A stretch of DNA of 64,000 nucleotides. It comes from Orientallactaga sibirica (Eukaryota > Chordata > Mammalia > Rodentia > Dipodidae). Below the pieces are notes generated by a model. It saw only the letters and a list, made by a program, of their open reading frames with translations, made no database searches and was not told the DNA's origin. Below are positions 56,266 to 64,000 of this stretch, piece after piece (position 1 is the first letter of the stretch; each line of letters opens with the position of its first letter). Both the position numbers and the translations under genes were made by a program. The DNA is taken from positions 16,927,501 to 16,991,500 of the forward strand of contig JAEOAD010000024.1 of NCBI GenBank assembly GCA_036365145.1. Reading direction: 5' to 3'.

Positions 56266-56823
56266 TAATATTACTATTTTTGAAGGTTAGTGTTCTTAGT
56301 TGAGTGGAAGTGAGATGAGCCTGTGCTGCTTTGAGAAGAAAAGGTATTTTCAAGGTCCCCGGTGGACTCAGGATGCCTTAGTACCTGTTTGCAAAGTAAG
56401 GAGAGCATTTGGTGACTTTCTACTTTAGGGTGATTGGTGGTATCCTAATGATATGGAGCAGTGTGGAGGAGGCAGGACAGTCTGGCTTTAAGTGATCTGG
56501 TGTCAGATTTTTTTGTATACCTGGCAAGACTGAGATCTGGAACACGGAATAGGCATTGACACAGCCGGTCAGCAATCCGTCTTCATCATCATGTGAGCTA
56601 GAGAGGTGTTGTCACATGTTGGTGTCTACACGTGGCATCTCAAACTCCTGTTCTCTGTTCATTTGCACAATATGGAAATTTCCTTGTTTTAAAAATCGAC
56701 CTCTCCACATACACACGAAATAAGTTTTCTACTTTAAAAACTTCTTTCTGGTATTTTTACTTCATAAATCTGAAAAGGATATTTATAAAGACACACATTT
56801 AATGTATTGTGTTTGTGTTTTAG

Positions 56824-56876
56824 GAGTAAATCCAGATCTACCACTGAACTAGACAATTACCCCACAAATAAAAATG
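56824..56876 (+). CDS. Lmo7: LMO7 small exon (SKSRSTTELDNYPTNKN)
   Basis: The 53-nt exon encodes SKSRSTTELDNYPTNKN. It matches human NKSRSTTELDDYSTNKN. The acceptor is GTTTGTGTTTTAG and the donor is ATG/GTAAGT. It enters in phase 2 and leaves in phase 1. The serine-arginine start (KSRSTT) is a plausible kinase site, which is inference. Confidence 0.92.
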
Positions 56877-58466
56877 GTAAGTGTGTTTTGTTTTATCAAA
56901 ACTCTCTAGCACAATTAACCTACTTATGCCACTTCATGCTATGATCAGTGTTTTTAAGGGCATGCTATTTCAGATTCATTCAAATTACATAATTAAAATA
57001 CTGTTTTGAATGTCTGCTGCAAAACGATGATCTCGTTTATTTTGGCTTTGTTTATAGTGGAAAGATCGCCGGGATAGTAAAATGTTTTCTCAATTACTAA
57101 GGCAACATGTGGGAATTTTTTGTTGGCTTATTTGTTTAGTAGATTTCATCCCACAACTACAGAAAGAGGTTAGAAAGGACTACTGCAATATACCAAGGAA
57201 CTTAAAAATTATTTAGATTTGAAGTGGTACATGTCAATGCCAAAACGTCAATTTCTCTCATTTCATGAAAATAAAATTTAGAAACTGATATTACTATGTA
57301 TGTTTCTGATGAATGAATTATGAGCTGACATTACATAACTAAGACCAAAAAAAAAAAAAATTCCCTGCTAAGCAATAAGTGCCATGTGTAGCAGGGTTTG
57401 CATAAGCAGTTTGCTGGTCAGTTAGGTACATGAGTCATGGTCCCAGTGGGGGTTGACGTGAAGGGGTATGTTCTGGCTGCAGTCCGTCAGTGACGTATGG
57501 AAGAATTCAAGCCTTTAATTGCCAAATACTTCTGCTTTCAGAAGTACCAAAAATATCTGTATTTTATATATTATCTTTAAGTTGCTGAGAAGGAATTTTT
57601 TTTTAAATTTAAAATCCTCAAGCATAATGCCCCACTTGGTGACAGCTAGTTGGTCACCTCTGGCTAAGGCTCATAGAGTTTATAGCCTCCATTTGACAGA
57701 CCTGTCATCCCTTGGCTAAGTAGAATCTTCCATGATCTTGACTCAGTACATGTTCTAGCACTTTTTCTTTTTGGCTCCTTTTTCCTTTAGGAAAGTTTGC
57801 TATAACCAATGGTCCTCTCTCCTAGTTCCTGACTCCTGAGATCACTTCCTGATACAGTTCCTCTAGTCTTTGGACCTTGTCCTATTTGGAGTTTCCTTTC
57901 TTCTCCCCTGAACCTGACCTTAGCTATCATTAAAATCATAGGTTAAGCACATTTGTCTTCCAAGACATATTTGGAACCTGTAGTGTTGACATTCTGTTCT
58001 GGGTGGAACGCTTGCTTAGTGCAGTAACTTCAGTATCCTTGTTCATAGTTCTGCTTTGTGTCTAGCCTGGTTTAGTTTGTGTTTTCTCCTGTGTATTAAC
58101 CCATTATAAATTCCTGAATGACAGGCAGTAGAAATCATTAAATATAGATGGAATAACTTGGCTATACCAACAAGACACTTTTAAAGTAGTAAATGTTTCG
58201 TTTAAAAGTTTATCAAGTTGATAAGCTATTTTAATGTAGGTATAAGAAACCTTTGGTGTCTACTTATTGGAAGATGAACTAATGGGTAGACAAACCATTC
58301 AGTCTAAAAGAATAGCAGGAGCAGTGAATCTAGAAAGAAAGGAAAGAAATCCTTAGGTAATATTTCTTCATCCAAATTAAAAGCAGGATGATACCTCAAA
58401 GTTATGGATATCTCACTTAAATCAGAAATGGATGGGCAGATGAAAGAGAGCTTTGGGGATAAAATC

Positions 58467-58495
58467 TTGATTGATTGATTGATTGATTGATTGAT
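58467..58495. repeat. (TTGA)n microsatellite
   Basis: Seven TTGA units. Confidence 0.93.
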
Positions 58496-58749
58496 CACTA
58501 AGAAATTTAATGCTTACAGTTCTGTATGTTTCTTAGAACAGAAATGAGTGTGATAATATTCATGAGTTACCATTTGGAGTACTCAACTGTTTTTCCTCTT
58601 TACCTTCACCAAAGCTACTTTAATGACCTAATGTGCTCTTATTCCTACAATCTGGTCGTGTTGTTCCTTGAAACTTAGCCCACGCACACTGGACCCTATC
58701 AGCTGGAACTACATGCATTTGTGGTTTCACTCACTCTCTCAAGGAGTAT

Positions 58750-58926
58750 GTTTTGTTGTTGTTGTTGTTGTTGTTGTTTTTTGTTTTTTTGAGGTAGGGT
58801 CTCACTGTGGCCCAGGCTGACCTGGAATTCACTATGTAGTCTCAGGGTGGCCTTGAACTCACAGTAATCCTCCTACCTCTGCCTCCCAAGTGCTGGGATT
58901 AAAGGTGTGCGCCACCACGCCCAGCG
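58750..58926 (-). mobile_element. B1 SINE with (TTG)n tail
   Basis: GTTGTTGTTGTTGTTG, GAGGTAGGGTCTCACTGTGG through GCGCCACCACGCCCAGC; near consensus. Confidence 0.95.
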
Positions 58927-59274
58927 AGCATTTTTTTTTTTTTTTAAAAGAAAATTTCCTGATTCCTTACGGAGTTTTCACAGTAAGCATGTCGTGAAGG
59001 TACGCTTGACTGGTGGAGGAAGAAACTGAAGAAGGGAAGCAAAAAGCAGAAGAGCATTTGGTGACAGAACATTGCTGGAACCCTCCGGCTTCGCAGCTCT
59101 TGTGTACAGGCAGCCTCTGTGGAACTAGAATAGAAATCCCAGGACTGGGAGGCAGCCGTGGTGTTTGTTAGCTCATGGACAGTGTTAGCTTCAGAGCTAC
59201 ACTGTCTTTGGAGGTTAATCCACCAGCATCTTTTAGGTCTTCATACTGAAGCTTTTGGTGTGTCTGTCATTTAG

Positions 59275-59491
59275 GAAGCAGCAAACATTTAGACCGAATC
59301 GGGAGCACTAGCTTCTCACAGAGGAGTGTCAAGAAGGATCAGGCCCCCTCCGAAGCGGAGTTGGAGAGACAACAAATCCTTCAGGAGATGAGGAAGAGAA
59401 CGTCACTTCACAACGACAACAGCTGGATCCGCCAGCGCAGCTCCAGTGTGGTGAACAAAGAGCCCATCTGTCTGCCTGGGGTCATGAGAAG
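59275..59491 (+). CDS. Lmo7: LMO7 exon, linker before LIM domain
   Basis: The exon encodes SSKHLDRIGSTSFSQRSVKK, then APSEAELERQQILQEMRKRT and SLHNDNSWIRQRSSSVVNKE, ending PICLPGVMR. The ELERQQILQEMRKRT helix and NDNSWIRQRS motif are LMO7 hallmarks. The acceptor is GTCTGTCATTTAG and the donor is AAG/GTGTGT. It enters in phase 1 and leaves in phase 2. Sequence identity with the human form is high around the helix and lower in the first 25 residues. Confidence 0.95.
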
Positions 59492-59555
59492 GTGTGTGGC
59501 AGTTGGGAAGTATTTCTGGACTGGGAGGCTGGTGTCTTGTTTCTATTCTTTAAAA

Positions 59556-59767
59556 ATTTATTGATTGATTTATTTGCAAGCAGAGAGAATATGAGAATGA
59601 GAATGGGTGTGTCTGGGCCTCTAGCCACTACAAACAGAACTCCAGATGCATGCACCATTTTGTACTTTGTGCATCTGGCTTTCCGTGGGTACTGGGGAAT
59701 CGAACCCAGTGTGATTGATTAGGCTTTACAGGCAAGTTCCTTAACCACTAAGCAATCTCTCCATCCC
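59556..59767 (-). mobile_element. DIP-like SINE
   Basis: TTTATTTGCAAGCAGAGAGA through CTAAGCAATCTCTCCATCCC; it begins 65 bp after the donor at 59491. Confidence 0.9.
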
Positions 59768-60232
59768 TGAATCTTTTACCTTGTTCTTTTAACAGAAAAG
59801 TTATTGCTGTAATTTCTTCTACTTACCTAAGACTTGGTGAGGAAAAAATAGGAGCAAGTTATTGAGTGCTGTTTTCCATCAGATATGAGCCTGCTGCTAG
59901 TCTATACCTCTCATTTAATCTGGACACGGTATTTTGAAGTAGACATAGAAATTCTTTCTATGTTAAGGAACTGACTGAAGCAGTAAAGACAGTTGGACAA
60001 AATCACATATTTAATAGATTATTAATCTGGATATTGAATTCCAAAATGAGATTCATATATTTCAATATACAGTTAGTGCTTTCTTGGTGGTTAAACTCGA
60101 AGAGAAACCATATTTATGTCTACAATATTAATGGCTAGATTGAATGCATGATCATCACCAAGTGTAAAAATCTAATTTTTTAGAACCTTAAGAAGGTAAG
60201 TAGATATAAATTGATGCAAGTAGATGAACATT

Positions 60233-60412
60233 TAAAAATATTTTTATTTTCTTGTGAAGAGAGTTAGAATGAGTATAGACACACCAGGGCATCTTGATAC
60301 TGCAAATGAGCTCCAGGCACATGCAGCATTTTGTGCTTCTGCTACAAATTGAATCTGGTCCAGCAGGTTTTGCAAGCAAATGCTTTTAATTGTGGAGCCC
60401 TCTCCTCAGCCC
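60233..60412 (-). mobile_element. DIP-like SINE, old copy
   Basis: CACACCAGGGCATCTTGATA, GCAAATGAGCTCCAGGCACA and GAGCCCTCTCCTCAGCCCC. Confidence 0.75.
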
Positions 60413-60555
60413 CAGATGAGTATTTAAAAGCTGTATTATGGTTAACAAGCACTGCAGCCACTCTGATTAAGTATTCTCTGACAGAAAAAGTGGGCAAAGT
60501 TATTCATAACATGTTTCAGATTAAAAAATCACCTTAATATATACATAAATTAAAA

Positions 60556-60747
60556 AAATTATTTGAGAGCGACAGGCAGAGAGAGAGAGAATGGGCACAT
60601 CAGGGCCTCCAGCCACTGCAAATGAACCCCAGATGCATGCGCCACCTTGTACATCTGGTTTATTTGGGGCCTGGAGAATCGAGTCTTGAACTGGGATCCT
60701 TAGGCTTCACAGGCAAGCACTTAACCACTAAGCCATCTCTCCAGCCC
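60556..60747 (-). mobile_element. DIP-like SINE
   Basis: AATTATTTGAGAGCGACAGG through CTAAGCCATCTCTCCAGCCC. Confidence 0.93.
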
Positions 60748-60847
60748 ATACATAACTTTTTAGTCAGTAAATAAACTATTTTAAAAAAAGACAAGTGAGA
60801 TGACCTGTAGTTCATAGGCAAGAGAAACAAACAAACAAAAAAAATCA

Positions 60848-60849
<2 letters not shown>

Positions 60850-60889
<40 letters not shown>

Positions 60890-60940
60890 CATCCATCCAT
60901 CCATCCATCCATCCACCCACCCACCCATCCATCCATCCCA
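60850..60940. repeat. (CTAT)n(CATC)n(CCAC)n compound microsatellite
   Basis: CTATCTATCTAT, then CATCCATCCATC, then CACCCACCCACC in sequence. Confidence 0.97.
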
Positions 60941-61551
60941 AATAACAATGATATACCCTTTTGCTTATGGGATTTGTACAGCATTAAATATTGATTAAAC
61001 CTAATATTAACAAGTGTATAAAGAAATAGGAATTCTTATTCCCAGTTGGGTTGATACTTCTTTGTTGTATATTAAACAAAAATTTATATGTCTTGTGTCC
61101 CATGAGCTGGTTCCTTTTTGGAACTTTATCTTCTGGATATTTGTGAATAAATATTCAAAGATATAGACAAGGACACATACTTACATAGTATTAACAACAG
61201 CAAAACCATAACTTTAATAGCTACTATAAATAGGGTACTTGCTTCCGGAAATAGTGGTGCATTAGCAAGAATGCTATGCAGTTGTCAAAGAATCTGAGAG
61301 ACCCTGCTACATTATGCACCATCTCAGAACTCAGTGGAGTCTAATACTCCCGTGCTTTTGGCATGGTATGTTTTGAGTATTCTTTCCCTGTTAAAATTCT
61401 TAGTTAAGAATATCTGAGATGGAGGGTTGCCTGGGCAATTCTTTGCCTGATGTTGGCTCTAGCACTTGAGCAGAATAAAGTTGGAATTGGCAAGATTTGT
61501 GTGAATAAAAGACCAGATAGTAATAATGGTTTTAGAGGGTCTCTGCCACCC

Positions 61552-61780
61552 CTTAAAAAATTATTTATTTATTTGAGAGAAAGCAAGAAAGAGGCAGCTA
61601 GATAGATTGCTGGGGAGATGGGGAAGAATGGGTGCACCCAGGCCTCCAGCCACTGCAAACTCCAGACACATGTGCCACCTTGTGCATCTGGCTTTATGTG
61701 GGCACTGGGGAATCAATCAAACCTGGGTCTCTAGGCTTTTCAGGCAAGCACCTCAACTGCTGAGCCATTTCTCTAGCCCC
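61552..61780 (-). mobile_element. DIP-like SINE
   Basis: TTATTTATTTATTTGAGAGA through GAGCCATTTCTCTAGCCCC. Confidence 0.92.
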
Positions 61781-62502
61781 TAGTTCTTTTTCTTAATGAG
61801 CTCTGTATGTCTTGTCCATGGACTGCAGTTTGCTGGTCCTTCCTGAGGAGACTCCTCTGGGCACTCTCAGAGCCCGAGTCTCTGTTCTCCACATGCGTCT
61901 TTCCACACAGCTTCTGGGACTGCCTTGTGGCGGCGTGGCATGGTATCTGGCTTCAAAGAGGCAGCTTGCACAAAGGCAGTCCTTGATGTGATAATGCTCA
62001 TCATACTGTGTGTACATCATGTCTGCTGACTCCACTGTTCAGATTAACAACACGGTCAAGCCCAGAGTCAGTGGAGGGGACTGACAGCGGCAGGGAGTGA
62101 ATGCTAGAAGGCATGGTTCAGTGGGGACAATCAAAGTAAAGTCTGTCACACCAACAGGCATGAATATAATTCCAGATAGTATACATTAGGTGGTAAGTTA
62201 TTGAAGACTGTTGCATAGTAAAAAAACCATATTTGTCTTAAGATGTCACACATACTGCTTATGTATATGAATACACGTATACTTACATGTATAAGTATGT
62301 ATACATATGTATTTGTAAATGTAAGAAATGTTTGTCAAGACCCCTACCTCAGAGTGGTTACTTTCGGGATTAGAACAGGTGTAGCAACTGAGAGAGGGAG
62401 GAGATGCCCTTCCAGACTGCTCACTAGTATTCCTGATGATATGTGACTTAGCATGTTAAACTAAAATAATCTGTGTTTATTAAGCTTTGGAGAAAAAGAA
62501 AG

Positions 62503-62520
62503 GTTTTTTTTTTTTTTTTT
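62503..62520. repeat. Poly(T) run
   Basis: About 18 T bases with no SINE body attached. Confidence 0.9.
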
Positions 62521-62870
62521 GAAAACACTAACCAAATTGACCAGGTAGACCACTTATAATTAGGATTAGCCTTTTATACATCTGGACTGATCCTAGTATA
62601 CATTTAGAGGGATTTTCAAAAGGTTGTGTTGAACTCAGCTGCTGAGCCAAATCCTAATTAAGCGTGTATTCCATGTAAGGGAAGTGACTCTTGAATGCTT
62701 TTTGGGAATGTGTGTGTTAAACAGTTGTTGAACTTAGGGCATAACGTGGTGGGAGAATGCCTGGGAGGCCGGCCTTTGTCACAGTGGAATTGGGGTCACT
62801 GTTTTGTCAGCCAGGGTCTCCAGGCTCTCATTTCGGGTACCTTCTATGACATTGAAAAAGAATCTTGTGA

Positions 62871-63021
62871 GCTGGGTGTGGTGGCACACTGCTTTGATCC
62901 AAACACTGGGGAAGCAGAGGTAGGAGGATTGCTGTGAATTCAAGGCCACCCTGAGACTAAATAGTGAATTCCAGGTCAGCCTGTGCTAGAGTGAGACCCT
63001 ACCTTGAAAAACAAACAACAG
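62871..63021 (+). mobile_element. B1 SINE in second nested cluster
   Basis: GCTGGGTGTGGTGGCACACT head. Preceded by AAAAGAATCTTGTGA at 62856-62870. Confidence 0.94.
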
Positions 63022-63035
63022 AAAGAATCTTGTGA

Positions 63036-63230
63036 GGGCTGGAGAGATGGCTTGTCAGTTAACGCACTTACCTGTGAAGCCAAAGGACCCAGGTTCAACT
63101 CCCCAGGACCCACGTAAGCCAGATGCACAAGGTGGCACATGCAGTTGGAATTTGTTTGCCAGAGGCCCTGGCATGCCCATTCTCTCTATCTGAACCCCCC
63201 CCCTCAAATAAATAAACCAAAATAATATTA
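63036..63230 (+). mobile_element. DIP-like SINE in the B1 target-site duplication
   Basis: Lies between AAAGAATCTTGTGA copies at 63022-63035 and 63231-63244. Confidence 0.95.
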
Positions 63231-63597
63231 AAAGAATCTTGTGAAGTCTTCTGAAGATTAAGTTTAATACTTCTGTGAAAATGTCCAACTTAATATTCAG
63301 TACTTAAAATATATTTTTTGTTTGAATTTTGAAAGACTTTTAAGAGTTATAAGTCTGAACTGTTAAAACTAAGAGATGCGTGCTTGTCTCCTGTCAAGAA
63401 AGGTTGAGGAAAACGTAACATGTCACGTTGCATCTGGTACAGCGTGATTTACTGGTGACTTTACTGGTGGCTGGTCTCAGATTAATTTCTGCCTAGGAAG
63501 TATATAAAGTGGGTCTTATATTGACTCCAGTGATGCTGTGTGTACATTTTCGGTTGGCTTCACTCCGTTATTTCAGCACCTCCTTCCCATGTTTCAG

Positions 63598-63894
63598 AGG
63601 CGAGTCTCTGGACAACCTGGACTCCCCGCGGCCCAGTTCTTGGCGGCAATCCCCTTGGCACAACCATCCTGCAGGAGTGTATGCCTCCACGTCTGTTCAA
63701 GACTTCAGTCGCCCACCACCACAGCTGGTGTCCACCTCAAACCGCGCCTACATGAGGAACCCGTCCTCAACAGCACCCTCTTCTTCAGCTGGCCTTGTGA
63801 AGACAACCATGCCGGGCCCAAGCACCTCACAGTCCCCAAGCCCACGCAGCCATTCCCCTTCTGTGTCACAACCTGGCTCTCAGCTCCGTAACAG
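63598..63894 (+). CDS. Lmo7: LMO7 exon, Ser/Pro-rich linker before LIM domain
   Basis: The exon encodes GESLDNLDSPRPSSWRQSPW, then GVYASTSVQDFSRPPPQLVS, TSNRAYMRNPSSTAPSSSAG and a Ser/Pro/Thr-rich tail ending SPSVSQPGSQLRN. This is the segment just before the LIM domain. The acceptor is CCCATGTTTCAG, with the exon starting AGGCGAG so that AG plus A makes Arg before Gly. The donor is ACAG/GTGAGG. It enters and leaves in phase 2. The LIM exon, expected to begin near SVSGKRICSYC, is beyond the window. Confidence 0.95.
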
Positions 63895-64000
63895 GTGAGG
63901 CCCTTGGTCTTTCTCCCTATCCTCTTCATCTCTGGGGTGCAAATCTCATGCATATTTTTCAGCCAACAAGGAAACAAACTCTCTTGAATCTAGTAAGTTC

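Larger units (their letters stand above)
53358..56823. other. LMO7 intron, 3.5 kb
   Basis: Largely SINEs, including the three-element cluster. 55020-55640 and 56282-56823 are unique sequence without a supported exon. Confidence 0.7.
56877..59274. other. LMO7 intron, 2.4 kb
   Basis: Mostly unique AT-rich sequence with one B1 and a (TTGA)n run; nothing coding is supported. Confidence 0.7.
59492..63597. other. LMO7 intron, 4.1 kb
   Basis: Holds four antisense DIP SINEs, a B1/DIP nested pair and microsatellites. 61781-62500 is unique with no supported gene. Confidence 0.7.
1..64000 (+). other. Lmo7: LMO7 transcription unit, partial (5' and 3' ends outside window)
   Basis: All supported exons lie on the + strand and join in one frame. 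Translated exons match what I recall of mammalian LMO7: a DUF4757-type central region, a PDZ domain, a coiled coil and a linker ending in QPGSQLRNR just before the LIM exon. The N-terminal calponin-homology exons and the C-terminal LIM exons are missing because they lie beyond the window edges. Known family role: a scaffold at adherens junctions that binds afadin and alpha-actinin, and an emerin partner that enters the nucleus. LIMCH1 is the close paralogue but lacks a PDZ domain, so it is excluded. Confidence 0.95.

Noticed and set aside
4382..63894. LIMCH1 instead of LMO7
   Set aside because: A PDZ domain is encoded at 42374-43734, which LMO7 has and LIMCH1 lacks; the linker motifs also fit LMO7.

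Overview
This is eukaryotic DNA from a rodent. The window holds the middle and 3' part of one multi-exon gene on the + strand, LMO7 (LIM domain only 7), set in introns full of retroposons. Rodent origin is shown by B1, B4 and ID-type SINEs. The commonest repeat, about 39 copies, is a roughly 200-bp tRNA-derived SINE with a tRNA-like A box and B box and a (CT)n plus AATAAA-type tail. It looks like the DIP family of jerboas (Dipodidae), so a jerboa such as Jaculus is the likely source. That species call is from memory of the family, not from a database search.

Layout: 1-4381 is intron downstream of the calponin-homology exons, which lie outside the window. Exons at 4382-14317 encode the conserved central region shared by LMO7 and LIMCH1 (DUF4757 type), with a recurring DD-x-x-x-R motif. 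Exons at 22628-31167 encode a charged helical segment and a serine-rich linker. Exons at 42374-43734 encode the PDZ domain. Exons at 44507-50116 encode a serine-rich linker with several small exons. Exons at 50377-52310 encode a Glu/Gln/Arg-rich coiled coil ending in an (Ala-Gln)17 run. Exons at 53295-63894 encode the linker before the C-terminal LIM domain, which lies beyond 64000. The 25 exons described, three of them only candidates, join in one open frame with matching phases and GT-AG borders. The PDZ domain separates LMO7 from its paralogue LIMCH1.

LMO7 is known as an adherens-junction and actin-associated scaffold that also interacts with emerin and shuttles to the nucleus. No other protein-coding gene, RNA gene or microbial-type system is supported. 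The points worth a second look are: three candidate cassette exons (9644-9883, 11316-11516, 45027-45095), a block in which every exon boundary is phase 2, tandem NAGNAG acceptors, a 27-codon alternative acceptor, the coding hexanucleotide (AQ)17 expansion, a 27-bp intronic minisatellite open in several frames, and nested SINE insertions in which one target site was used twice. I found no convincing previously undescribed system.
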